A DNA stretch of 64,000 nt, from the NCBI GenBank assembly GCA_907163375.1, contig CAJQUW010001409.1:992001-1056000 (forward strand), in the 5' to 3' direction. Numbering within the stretch: the stretch's first letter is position 1; each line of letters begins with the position of its first letter. A model generated the notes under the pieces. The model saw nothing but the letters and a program-made list of their open reading frames with translations, searched no databases and was not told the origin of the DNA. Of this stretch, positions 11,171 to 22,970 are shown in pieces. The position numbers and the translations under genes were made by a program. Source of the stretch: Prostheceraeus crozeri. Lineage: Eukaryota; Platyhelminthes; Polycladida; Euryleptidae.

Positions 11171-12553
11171 ATGGACTTCGATGCTAAAGAATTCCTCAAA
11201 CAATTCAATGAAGCCCCAAATGTGGAACAGCTGAAGGAATTGAAGAAAGCGGAACTATTCGATGTTGGAATCCAGTTGCAATTGCCAGTTAAGATGACTA
11301 TGCGAAAGGAGCAAATACTCCAGAGAATCAAAGGGCATTTCATCGAAGAAGGCAAGATAGAAAAGGATGTCCAAGGAGAGTTGCCGGAAAATTCCAATGT
11401 GTTGTTAGAATTAAAAAAATAGAATTGGAAGAAAAGCGATTAGAACGAGAAGAACGAAGAGAACAAAGGGAGGCAGAAAGAGAACAAAGGGAGGCCGAAA
11501 GAGAACAAAGGGAGGCCGAAAGAGAACTCAGAGAAAAAGAGATGAATATGCAAAGAGAAATTGAACTAGAGAGAATAAGAACAAAAGCAGAAACTGAAAA
11601 AAGAAAATCAGAAGCATCATTAAAAGAAAATGCATCTATAGTTCCAAAGTTTTCCGAAAGAGACATGGAACAATTTTTCCTGTGTTTTGAGAGGGTTGCT
11701 GAAACGGCAAACTGGCAAAAAGAAAATTGGACCTTCCTGATGCAGACAGTTTTAACTGGTAAAGCACAAAAGGCGTATGCAGCCTTACCTAATGGCGATG
11801 CCAAAGATTATGAAAAGGTAAAACAAGTAATCCTTGAAGCATATGAGTTGGTGCCAGAAGCCTACCGACAGAAATTTCGCTCATGGCAAAGAATGAATGA
11901 GCAAAATCATTTACAATTTGCCAAAGATAAAGAAGTCTTGTTTGATAAGTGGATGAAAGCCGAAAACGCCGATACGTTTGAGAAACTACGAAATGTCATC
12001 CTCATCGAAGAATTTAAGAACTGTTTGAGCCCACAAATCAAAGTATATTTAGATGAGAGAATGCCACAAAACATAACCGAAGCAGCAAGAATCGCCGATC
12101 AATACGAATTGACGCATAAAAAGCCACGGTCGTATTACCATTATGAAAAGCCAAGAAACTATTACACAAGAAGTGCAGAAAAATATGAAGACAACAGACA
12201 ATATGACAATAAAAACAAACAGCCAGAAGATGAGAAAACGAGAAACGCCAAGATGGAAAATAGAATGTGAACACTGTAAGAGAAAGGGACATACAAAAAC
12301 AGAATGTTGGCAATTGAATGGACGACCAGAAAAGTACGATAGAAAGCCCGTAGCGCTTGTTCGTGAAACGAACTGCCATCTTGAGACTGAGCAGGAAAAA
12401 TCCTTTCCTACTAGTTTTTATGGTGTTCAGGTCAATGAGCATGATAGGTATACTTCAGTCGACGAAAGTGAACAACTAATTGAAGAAGGGAAGCAAGCTT
12501 TCACGAAAGACGGTCTAGCTGGTAACAAACGAAGGAGAAATAAAAAATTATGA
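11171..12553 (+). pseudogene. gag: gag of the Gmr1-like element, frameshifted
   Basis: Structural protein of the retrotransposon particle. The first frame (11171-11422, starting 'MDFDAKEFLKQF') stops at TAG just after a run of seven A (11413-11419). The next frame continues with a highly charged, probably coiled-coil stretch made of repeated 'EREQREA' units, then a SCAN-like capsid region ('GKAQKAYAALP', 'YELVPEAYRQKFRSW', 'EEFKNCLSPQIK') ending at 12270. A second shift near 12250 leads into a CCHC zinc knuckle 'CEHCKRKGHTKTEC' (C-x2-C-x4-H-x4-C), the usual RNA-binding motif. The frame ends at 12553 without a recognisable aspartic protease. At least two frame breaks. Confidence 0.88.
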
Positions 12554-12599
12554 AGCGAAAGAGATTGAACTAGCGAAAGAAAGTGAACAAACAACAGTA

Positions 12600-14311
12600 T
12601 GTGCCGTCACAAGATCCATGAGTAAGAAAGAGAAATCAGAAAAAGAGAATGAAATTGATGACAATATTGAAGAGAAAGAAATAACATTCGAAACGAATAT
12701 AGATCGGTGTCAACTAATAAAAGAACAAGAAAGCGATGAAGAATTACAAAACATCTCCGCAGAACTGAACGAGAGTGATAAGAATGAGCGCATTTACTTT
12801 TACAAGCAAAATGGTATCCTATTTCGTTGCTGGAAACCAAGAGAAGCCAGTCCTGAAGAAACATGGCAAGAAGTACATCAGATTGTAATACCTAAGTCAT
12901 ATCGACAAAAAGTCTTAAGCGTTGCACACGAAAACGTATTAAGTGGTCATCTCGGTGTACGCAAAACTCAATTATCGAATATTGAAGCATTTTTACTGGC
13001 CGAAAATGTACAAAGATGTAGCTAACTTCTGTCGAACTTGTCATACATGTCAGATAGTTGGTAAACATCAGTTAGATCCTCCGAAAGCGTCGTTAATTCC
13101 AATCCCTGCGTGCGAAGAACCATTCAGAAATATCATTATTGATTGTGTTGGACCTTTACCACGAACCAAAATGGGACATGAATATCTATTTACAATTGTG
13201 TTCGTCAACCAGATTTCCAGAAGCTATCCCATTGAGAAACATTAACGCCAAAAATATTTGTTCAGCTTTGATCAATTTCTTTACTATGGTGGGATTACCG
13301 AAAGTCATACGCTCAGATCAAGGCACGAACTTTACATCGAAGATATTTAGTCAAGTGTCAGAAGTACTTGGAGTAAAACATATTTGTTCAACTGCTTATC
13401 ATCCAGAATCTCAAGGTGCGTTAGAACGATTCCATCAAACATTGAAAGTTATGAAAACTTACTGCGAAGAACATCAAAAAGACTGGAATTTAGGTATACC
13501 AATGCTATTATTTGCCATCCGCGAAACAGTTCAAGATTCACTCGGATTTAGTCCATTTGAATTAATTTTCGGTCATGAAGTTAGAGGACCCCTGAAGTTG
13601 ATGAAAGAAAATATGCTCAGCGAAGAGAAGAAAAGCACGAATTTGTTAGACTACGTGTCTGAGATCAAAGAAAGACTCACTGAGATACAAAAGTCTGCAA
13701 AGGCTAACCTAATAAATTCGCAAAGTAAAATGAAGAAGCAATTTGACAGAAACACAAAAGAAAGAACATTTCAGCAAGGTGAAAAAGTACTCTTATTATT
13801 GCCAATCTCGGGAGATCCGTTGAAGGCAAGGTATCAAGGTCCTTATATGATACAAAAGAAAATAAGTGAAGTCAACTATGTTATAGAAACTCCGGATAGA
13901 AGAAAGAAACAAAGAATGTGTCACATAAATATGCTCAAGAAATATCACGACCGAGACGAAGAGTCAACAACTGAGTCAAACCCTTCTGATGCTGTGCCGG
14001 AGAGTCTGGTGTCAACATCGCAGACGAATTTGCCCGCACTGGGTGATATAAAAGAAAATTCTACAGGCACTTCGATCACTATGATTGCGTCAGGGGAGTC
14101 TGCAGTGGCAACATCGCTGACGAACTTGGCATCGCCGGGTGATGCAGAAGAGGAAGTCAATCACATCATGCCAAGAATGAATAATTCAAAGATATTAGAA
14201 AATCTTGATAGCCATTTCCAGCATGTCGATTTCGAACAGAAAGAAAAGATAAAAGAAATAATTAAAGAGCACAAAGGAATATTTGCCGATCATCCGCAAA
14301 TAACTACATGA
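12600..14311 (+). pseudogene. pol: Integrase part of pol (before RT), frameshifted
   Basis: Integrase joins the DNA copy to the host chromosome. A linker with 'VCAVTRSMSKK' precedes it. An H..H..C-x2-C zinc-binding region spans two frames ('GHLGVRK' and 'FCRTCHTCQ'). The rve core has Asp in 'IIIDCVGPLP', Asp in 'VIRSDQGTNF' and Glu in 'HPESQGALERFHQTLK'; I count 35 residues between the second Asp and Glu (DD35E). A C-terminal GPY-type region ('ARYQGPYMIQKK') and 'RMCHINMLKKY' follow. Frame changes occur near 12990 and 13200, and TGA at 14309-14311 ends the frame. The position upstream of RT is the diagnostic oddity. Confidence 0.9.
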
Positions 14312-15585
14312 GCAGAACATGTCGAATTATCTGAAGAAAGGCCAATAAAGTCCGTACAGAATGAATCCAGAGAAGAGAGAAATTATGAGAAAGGAAGTAA
14401 AATATCTGAAAGATCATGACATAATAGAAAATAGCTACAGCAATTGGAGTTCACCATGCATTTTGGTACCAAAACCAGATAAAACTCATCGTTTTTGCAC
14501 CGATTATAGAAAAGTAAATGAATTGACAATCGCAGACAATTATCCCTTGCCGAATATCGAGACTTGCATTGAACAAGTAGGAGATTCGAAAATAATCAGC
14601 AAGTTTGACTTATTGAAAGGATATTATCAAGTTCCTTTAACAGAAAGAGCAAAGCGAATTTCAGCCTTCGTCACCGAAGAGGGGATTATTTCAATACAAA
14701 GTTATGCCCTTCGGAATGAAAAATGCCGCATCATTTCAAAGACTAGCTAATAAAGTCATCGAAAATTTAGACAACTGCGCCGTATATATTGACAACATAA
14801 TCGTTTATAGTAATGACTGGCCAGATCACTTGGAACAAATACGAAAATTATTCCAAAGAATCGGCGAGGCCGATTTAACAATCAACCTCAGCAAAAGCGA
14901 GATTGGGAAACAGTCGCTAAACTATTTAGGTTTTGAAATCGGACATGGGAAAATAAAACCTATTATGGCAAAAGTTCAAGCCGTTGTAAACTTTCTTGTA
15001 CCTAACTCAAGAAAGGAACTAAGAAGATTCCTTGGGAATGGCTGGGTATTATAGAAAATTTTGCAAAAATTACGCAGATGTTGTACACCCTTTGACAAGC
15101 CTCACGAGCCCAAAAATAAAATATACTTGGAGTAATGAATGCCAAGTAGTTTTCGAACAAGTCAAAACAATGTTGGCATCACCACCGATTTTATCGTACC
15201 TACATTTGAAAAGCCATTCAAATTATATGTCGATGCTAGCGGCCTTGGTCTTGGTGCATTGTTGTCTCGAGATGATGAGGAAGGGAACGAGCATCCATTA
15301 TCATATTATTCGAAGAAATTCAATCATTACGAAAGAAAATACAGTACGATTGAAAAAGAAGGCCTAGCTTTGGTTCAAAGTTTGAGACACTTTGCGTATT
15401 TCCTCAAAGGCCGGCGAGCTACTTTTGTTTACACAGATCACAATCCGTTAGTTTTCATTAACAGAATGAAAAATGACAATCAGAGACTTTTGAGATGGAG
15501 TCTGTTGTTACAGGAATATAATATTATCATTCAACATGTACCCGGGAGAGATAACATCATAGCAGATCGTTTATCGAGAAGTTAA
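14312..15585 (+). pseudogene. pol: RT and RNase H part of pol, frameshifted
   Basis: Reverse transcriptase followed by RNase H. RT motifs: 'PCILVPKPDKTHRFCTDYR', 'SKFDLLKGYYQVPLTE' (first catalytic Asp), 'MPFGMKNAASFQRL', then 'VYIDNIIVYS', where the usual YxDD box has Asn in place of the second Asp. RNase H follows with 'KLYVDASGLGLGALL', 'STIEKEGLALV' and 'VYTDHNPL', ending 'IIADRLSRS' at a TAA. Frames change near 14350, 14700, 15040 and 15220. The C-terminus of pol is RNase H, confirming that the integrase has moved upstream. The altered catalytic box plus the frame breaks make this copy non-functional. Confidence 0.9.
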
Positions 15586-15621
15586 ATAAAAATGTGATTT
15601 TTATTTTTTTTTGATGGGGCG

Positions 15622-16192
15622 TGTTGTGTGCTAGGCAGTTTGTCTTCTTGCTTTATTATGCATTTATTGTTTTGTGAGAGCAATCTCCATTCCATTGTTA
15701 GAGCAATAACTTTTCCGCGGCATACATTTCAAGTTCCAATGTCATGCAAAAGTCCAGCTTCTCAGCTATCTACGGTACATGACTGACAACAGACAGGTCA
15801 TGTCATCAGACAATGGATGACCAAACAATTGGTAGCTGACCGTGAGCGAATCTTCACAGACGTATTTAACGCTGCATGAACAACGCCCGCTCACCCATTC
15901 TGGTCTCTCCAAGCGAAGTTGTCGGCGAGAGCCGTTGACGGTGTTGCAGCCTATCTTCTGTGTGCGAACTATCATCGAACTGCTGCGGACGTGATCACCA
16001 CGGCTTGTGGTCCTGGAAGAATCTGGACTCTGTTGGTGCTGTGACTGTCTTATAACTGTGAACGTACCATCTGTCCTTGTAAGGACTGTTTGCACCATTT
16101 ATTTATTTTCACAATATAATTTATCCACATTTTTCATTTACACTTTTCAATCATATGTTTTGGGAATATTAAGAAAATAATAACCCGTAACA
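15622..16192 (+). repeat. 3' LTR
   Basis: 571 bp, TGTTGTGTGC...CCGTAACA, about 99% identical to the 5' LTR after removing its insertion. Followed by the AAAG target duplication. Confidence 0.95.
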
Positions 16193-16196
16193 AAAG

Positions 16197-17790
16197 TGAT
16201 TGGATAATTGAAAGTTTTGCGTGCCTTCAGTCCTGACTGCGTGTATCTATGTATCTGCATTTTAATTCATTACAATGTAAACTATTATGAATCTTTGCGA
16301 GATATTTTTCTGCCCTGTTTCGTTTCTGCCACACACATGATCTATTCCGCTGCACACTGAAATGTTGAATATGCATTACAGCTGTATTTTCAATAAATGA
16401 ATTATTTGTCTTTCTATTCGAACACACTGTCCTTAGGTTGATGAAAATTTAATCATAAATTACGCTCGTGCAGCAGCATATTTCATCAATTATCAGCACG
16501 ATGTTTTTAACGTTTTTACGCATCCCTTTCTGCATATCTTACTTTCATTTTGTGTTTACTTTCAACGAAAGGTGAATTTGACATTTAAGTATTGAAATAC
16601 CAGTGATCACTGTCATCAGATCATTATTCTCTTTCGGAAGTGATTAAAGTGAATTTTTTACGTGATTAGAATATCATTAGCTTAGTTTTTCAATTCATGA
16701 GACGATTGATGAGTTCATACGCTTCGTCTCTGACATCGCCTTTTAATTTCAATTGTGTTGTTTATCAATTCCTTGTTTATTCATAGAACAATTACGAAAC
16801 AAAACATGATATACTAGACAGCGTCTTAAGACTCAATATATGTTGGCTTTTAAGTTCGCAATTTCTGATGCGTTGCTTCTGACTTATGTCGTCTCTAGCA
16901 TAAGATGAGATTCATTAAAATGTAAACATATTTATTAGGATACTTTGAAATTTCATTTCTCGTAAATTTGCGAACTTAAAATTATTGACGATCCTAAAAA
17001 TCGTAATTCTGCTAATTGATTTGGAAGTGTATCTGGAAAGGTAATTATACAAAAAATATTTTTCTGAAAATCCGGAATCATCACTGTGTGCAAGTACATA
17101 GGCCTTACAAAAAATTTCAAGATGATTGAAGATTTGGTGATTTTAGTTATCTTTGTTGCATCGCATTTTCTGAACAGATGTTTCATGTCATATTTACAAA
17201 AATAAATAATTGTAAAAGAAATCGAAACCATGGTACAAGTATGTTCATTATCACACATTATCTTCAACAAGAGTATCATATTGCATTTGTAAGTACCGAA
17301 GTTCAAACGAATTCTTTCATCGAGATACTTTTCAAGTCGGAAGCATTGTGGAGTGGTGTCTCTCTTTATGAATAAAGACAAAGATTAATATCAGGCATTG
17401 CCCGAGCTCGAAGGTAATCCAAACACCTATCATCGAAAACTTCAGACCAGATGCTTGTGCCAGGGAAGTTCATTTCTTATCGTAAGATCTGCTTAGGCTT
17501 TCTTCAGATCAGTAAACACCTCAGAAACACTTGTAAATCGACCATTCAACTTGAAATTGGTTTCTTCCATTTCTTTTTGAAAATCTGGATAAAATTTTGT
17601 TTTACTAATAAATATTTCAGCAAAATTCGATTATTGAGCAAAGTCGTCGATCATTTTCACTCAGCTTCTTCGCAATTTGGCATTGAGCACAATTTGGCGT
17701 TCAATGCTCTAAATGTATGTGGTTCACATTGCAGCATTATTTCATTTATAATTGCCGAAGCAGAAATACTGTGATAAATGTCCATGAATG
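16197..17790. other. Spacer
   Basis: No gene, RNA or repeat recognised. The open frames at 16953-17381 and 17451-17774 have no recognisable domain. Confidence 0.45.
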
Positions 17791-18141
17791 TTGAATATCT
17801 AAAGAAAATAACAACTATTAAGTCGATAAAAGACACCAACACCCTTGATTCCCCGGACCGCACTCGCCTGACCCAGGAATCGAACCGAAGATCACGGTGG
17901 AGACGAGCTCGCACCTTCTTCACTAGGCCACGATGACGGTACAAAAGGAATACGAGTGAAGGAAGAAGTCATCTCTAAGTGTCTCTCTTTTGTACCGTCA
18001 GTGTGGCCTAGTGAAGAAGGTGCGAGCTCGTCTCCACCGCGGACTTCGGTTCGATTTCTGGGTCAGGCGAGTGCGGTCGGGGACTCAAAAGTGTTGTGTC
18101 TTTTATTGACTTAATAGCTGTCATTCTCTTCAGATATTCAA
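17791..18141. mobile_element. Foldback element with tRNA-type promoters in both arms
   Basis: The left arm (17791-17948) and right arm (17988-18141) are inverted copies separated by a 39-bp loop. Each arm contains a tRNA-like sequence: A-box-like TGGCCTAGTGAAG and a B box (GGTTCGATTCC on the minus strand at 17876-17886; GGTTCGATTTC on the plus strand at 18048-18058). A-to-B spacing is 44 bases, as in a real tRNA. The stems of the cloverleaf are imperfect, so this is tRNA-derived rather than a tRNA gene. Two tRNA-type SINEs head to head, or one foldback transposon that captured a tRNA, would both explain it. Confidence 0.75.
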
Positions 18142-18209
18142 TGTACTACGACAGACCTTTGTAGTCAGTCCATGAATGTGGTATTGTCAAGATAAATTAA
18201 AGGAGGGGC

Positions 18210-19002
18210 TTAACCACAGAATTAGATTGCTTAATCGTATCACTTTGCTAGAAGTGCAAACTGATTCAAACACATGGCACATGCAGGAACTTAATAAGTG
18301 GGCAAAAAGAAAATTTTAATACCTTACAGAGATAGGAAAAATAGTCGTGCATCGCTTGCGGATTGCTCTGAATTCCTTTAAAATGCTCCGATCGCCACGA
18401 CTCCTTCAGATTCGAAGAATTCAGATCATTGCGCAAAAGTTTTCTCGATAATGTTGGGCCCTGCGATCATTATTAAAAAAGTTAGCAGGCGCATGAAAAA
18501 ACGTTCACAAACTTCTCTGTAGAACTTGACATCGACTGTGTCTCTTTACTATGTGATCCGGTTGATAACAGTCACTGAAACTTCACAGTCTGGCGTGTTG
18601 AAAGTTGAACTGGCTGCTCATTGTTCGATTGCTGTGGTATTTAGTCAGGAGAGTGTGCCATTTAATTCGTTACATGTTCCAATGCTTCCCTTCTAGTCAA
18701 ACCATAGAAATAAACTGTTTATCTGAAGTTCTCTAGAATGGAAATTGACTCAAGGTCTCGGCACATCCGAGGGAACTAAGTTGGGCATGAAAAACCAATT
18801 AAAAGCTTCGATTTACTCATGTGACTGATTCTAACCCAATGATACAGACGTTGGCAGGTGCATCTAAGTGAAAATGCGTGCGATTTATGTGCCGTTATTG
18901 TGTATTGCCTGAAGCACAATTTCCATTCTAGAGGTTTTATTGTTGTCAATTTCTATGAGTCAAACAGAACAAGAGACGAGCTGTCTAATTCTGTGGGTTT
19001 AA
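18210..19002. repeat. Possible TTAA-flanked non-autonomous element
   Basis: TTAACCACAGAATTAGA at 18210 is mirrored by TCTAATTCTGTGGGTTTAA ending at 19002. The inner part contains another inverted pair (18731-18747 with 18917-18933). TTAA edges would suit a piggyBac-type target, but the right end has extra bases and the repeat is short. No coding sequence. Confidence 0.35.
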
Positions 19003-19774
19003 CATATTTCCAACTAAAATCTTGATAGTTATTTTGATAATCACCAGGTCCATTAGAAATTGAAATTGTGTTATTCTTTACAAGCTGATCAAAATTTTGT
19101 ATGAATTTTGCATAATGCGTTTAAAATGTGTAAATTAAGATAAATTCACCTGCATTATGCAAACTTATTTAAGTAAAATCTTGGACTAATAAATGATATA
19201 TGTAAACAAATCTGATCGAAATTCAGGTGTCTCAACAAAACTGCGTAGTGATGTTTGTGACTTCGATACTTTCATTATTTCAGACTTCGATACATTGAAA
19301 CCTGTTTGAAAGCTGTTACATGAATTTGTAGTAAAGTTCATTTTGGTGTGCCGATAGGGCGACAAACAAACATCTGTGTTACAAAAAGTCGATTTATTAT
19401 TCTTTCGGTATATTGGAATCATATGGCGGCTTATGCTTGCGTTATATTCTTGTTAAACAATCATGGCATTTTTGAATGTCAGTCAGTCATCATTTTACAT
19501 TTGTCCACACATTCGCAAGGTACATGTTCAATTTAAATCATGAACATTAATGCTGATTGCTTTCGTGTGTGAGTAGTGATAAAATGTCAGCTACTTCAAG
19601 AAATGCAACTTGTGGAATATACAAGAATCAGAGTATGATGATGAAATTCTTAGAAGAAATTCTATGAACACTTAATTCATAGAAATGGATACGGTTAAAG
19701 CCATCAACTACGTTCGTACCGTAATCGAAAACCAGGACCCGTGCACATCTGCCAAGCACCTAATTAACTAATCT

Positions 19775-20465
19775 CAAAATAATATTAAAGTTGAGTGTGA
19801 TCTTCAGTACCTCAAAACATGTTTGAAGCATAGTGTTATTCCAAAGTTCATCTCCAACTGGTTCGTTGCGATCCCGAAGACTTTCAATTCTAACAGAAGT
19901 GGATCGAAAATTGTTTTCCTTACAAAGGGAATTAATCAGAGCAAGCATCTCAGAGATATAGTCCAAGCTGCATGAAGTTGAGCAGAAGAGGGGATATGAA
20001 TATCTGAAAGTTTCACGTACCTGCTCCACAGAAATTATTGAGGAATTGTTGGATATGGTTAACAAAATGCTCGAGGCTGAAGAGCAAAATACTTTTCCTA
20101 CGACATTCAAAGAAATAGACTGCATTGACTGGTATGAGATATCAACTGTCACTCGAGTCGTATTGTTTTTTGCACCAGCCCTGTTTTCCGTTGGAGCACA
20201 TTGATACTGGTGTCGTCGGGCGGAGTCTCACTCGGTTAATCAGCTCGATGTTCAAGTGAGTGATCGACTCACAGTCGACTGCGAAGTGCCTCTCCCTAAG
20301 AACGTTAAAACCCTTCTTGAGAAAAAACCTAAATTTAGAGTTCCACCTCTAGTAAACAACTATTTTATTGATAAAGTGCGCAATGTCCAAAGTGTTCCTT
20401 ACAGGTTTGTCGATAGAAGATTTTCTATCAATCGGTTGAATAATTTTCATGATACTTCATTATGA
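19775..20465 (+). pseudogene. Probable PLE N-terminal fragment
   Basis: Around 19800-19850 one frame reads 'LKTCLKHSVIPKFI', like the region near residues 64-80 of the intact PLE protein in this window ('FLQSCIDAEVIPKFLQF'). Further on, 20256-20465 reads 'VKTLLEKKPKFRVPPL', resembling the 'LL.KGPKF' region of PLE-like RTs. No RT palm motif follows. Weak but consistent order; several stops lie between the two pieces. Confidence 0.4.
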
Positions 20466-20470
20466 AAAAT

Positions 20471-22103
20471 ATCTGATAATGCCGATACTTGCTTATTGGT
20501 GTTCTGCACCGTTTGGTCTGTTCACTTAATTATCGCGTTTGTGCGCTGACTTCCCAAGTGTATAAGAAGGAGGACATGCCAAATTGGACATGGGAGGCTT
20601 ACGACATTTTGCATTCAATCTTGTGAAAGCTTAATTCAAATATCGCATTCTGTAATTGATTGCAAGGTATTCCATTAACGACAAGATCAAATCTGCATTT
20701 AACAGTAAACACTGTTAACACTGCTTGATTATTTGGATACAAGACAATATCAAATCAGCTGATTTTCAAATCGAATGATGGTGGTCTCGGAATAGAATAG
20801 GTAGATACCGATAAACCGGATATGAAAGTGAATGCCAGATATTGTTGTAACATATTACCTGCATGTATGCACTTTGATCTAACAACAATGACATTAATTG
20901 TTAACCATTATCTACTGATTATCTAAGGGCAATCAATAATTCATAATGATAAGTGATATGCATGTGTGTCCACTGTTCAGTCTTAGGAACAGCATTTATG
21001 AGATTTTTATTTCTCACTCTCTCCCATCGCTGATTGTGCATTTATTCGTCTATCGCCAACACTTATTGAGGGTAGCCTTTTTCAACTTTATTGATGGAGG
21101 AATAGTTGACAAAATACTTAAGTATTAGGTTGAAAAGCAGCATTTATTACAGACGCACTGCTAATGCAACATCTCAATAGTGTGTTAAACGTAGCATTTA
21201 ATGAATACCCTTCGGACCATCACTTAGTATGCTAATTGCATTTCTCGGACAAAACATAACAATTGAACTTTCGTTTTCCCAAATTACAATCAATTTGCTT
21301 CCTTCATAATCTTCATGGTAACTTAACCATTACCAGTATTATCTGCAAGCATACAATGCTCAAGCATGCCATCATTCATTCACAACAAGCGTATTTATTC
21401 TTCGCTTAACTTGCTATCACTTTTGTTGTCGGTTTATGTTTCTGATTACATTTCCTATTTTTTCTTTAAAGTATAGTTGTTTCTCTAAATGACTTGACCT
21501 TTTGTGAGCTGTAGGAATTTGGATCGTCATCTCGACTATTCTGTTTTCCTCTGTTGCTTCTGGAGAAGCTATAGTACTTCAACAACAGAATAGCAGTTTG
21601 ATATTATAACTAACTTAATAACATACAAGTAAGATGTATGCCGCAACCTTTTGCCTCATTTTCTTTAGTAGGACTTTTCATGAATTTTCGCAATATATTT
21701 ATGTATTGAAAACCCGGCTGAGTGGAAGGACAAATTAGTAATTATAATCAATGTCTTTACATAAATGACCGATCATATATGAAGTCACTCTCAAGAAATC
21801 ATTTGTAGTTTTCAATGGAACTTTTCATTTCTTGCACATTTCATGCATATTTATGCATCGATCTATTAATTTGGGCACTCTACTTCACGCCTAGTCGTGT
21901 GCAGCGGTGTCGCAGTTCTTGTTATCCCTGTATTTCATTTTCCGATCCGTGAATGTAATGTTTATGAGATTTTCCGACTGGAAAATAAAACCCAAAGTTT
22001 TGAATGTGAATCTCAGTTTCCCTCGGTTTTATTTTCCGAACGTGTAAAATTACATTAGAGCATTTCGTCATCATATTGCATGTATCAAATATTTAATATC
22101 AAT
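20471..22103. other. Spacer
   Basis: No gene or repeat recognised. Confidence 0.45.
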
Positions 22104-22111
22104 GTTCCGAG

Positions 22112-22962
22112 CATAGAGTAGGAATATATAGGTAGAGTGTCGACTCAAAACAGTATCTGTATGCAGTGAAAATTTTTAAACAAAAAAATTTAGTTTTTTT
22201 GCGATGATTACGTTCCCGTTGACCAAGAAATTATTTGAGCAGTTTTTAAAAAAGTCAAAATTTTGCAAATTTATATGCTACCGAGATGACTCTCCTATAT
22301 AAATAGCATGAAGCAAGTTGGATATCAAAAGGAATGACTATTTGCTAATAAGCATCCTAACTAAGCGGAAATCAAGCTGATTATCAAGGGAATTTCATGA
22401 ATTGTATTACAATGGAAATCTTCATGAAAAAGTCGCGATATTATTCGTGCTTTCTTGGCTGAAATTTCAAGTTTTTAATCTAATTTTCACCAGCATGATT
22501 TCATGAAAAATAAAATTAATGTTTCATTTCTTGAATCTGAATAGTGATGTGGACCCATTTACATCCTTCAAAGTTAATTGAAATCATTGTCTTTGATCAT
22601 GTTGTTTTGCTCTGCCAGTGGCAGGTTGCACGTGATATGATTTCACTGAAGAAAAAACACTTGAGATTGAGTATGAAAGTATAGTAGCTACCTGTCGAAT
22701 TTCTAATTTAACAGACATTACCTCTCCAAGGCTGTCATAGCGCGGAGGATCTGAAAAATACCATCATTCCTTCTGCATTACTATCATGATCAGTCATTTC
22801 CGTTGCAATTTCTTCAAAACCTCAAAAATGTGCATATCTCACATTTGGTAACAATATCCAGCATGTATCCTCCTCGAGTTCATTTGATAAAATCGAAAGT
22901 GTATACATATTTGGATTTAATAAATGCGGAGTTACCACTCTACCTAATATACTTACTCTATG
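22112..22962 (+). mobile_element. Non-autonomous DNA transposon, family 'CATAGAGTA', copy 1
   Basis: 851 bp with inverted ends: 'CATAGAGTAGGAATATATAG' at the left, and the right end read in reverse begins CATAGAGTAAGTATATTAGG. Flanked by GTTCCGAG (22104-22111) and GTTCCGCG (22963-22970), an 8-bp target duplication with one change. No open frame. Two more copies occur at 47588 and 49727. Eight-base duplications suit hAT-type transposases, but the terminal sequence is not the usual hAT end, so the superfamily is open. Confidence 0.85.
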
Positions 22963-22970
22963 GTTCCGCG

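Larger units (their letters stand above)
10081..16192 (+). mobile_element. Gmr1-like Ty3/gypsy LTR retrotransposon
   Basis: A complete LTR element: TG...CA LTRs at 10081-10848 and 15622-16192, flanked by a 4-bp target duplication AAAG (10077-10080 and 16193-16196). A primer-binding-type site (TGGCGACC) follows the 5' LTR and a short 'GATGGGGCG' tract precedes the 3' LTR. Coding order is gag, zinc knuckle, integrase, reverse transcriptase, RNase H. Integrase before RT is the Ty1/copia order, but the sequence motifs are Ty3/gypsy; that combination defines the Gmr1-like group. The coding region is broken by many frameshifts and no protease motif (D[S/T]G) is visible, so it should not be autonomous. 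LTRs differ at 6 of 571 aligned bases. Confidence 0.92.

Noticed and set aside
11340..11804. 154-codon minus-strand frame rich in Leu, Ser and Cys
   Set aside because: It is the reverse of the charged gag repeat region (EREQREA units), a typical artefact.
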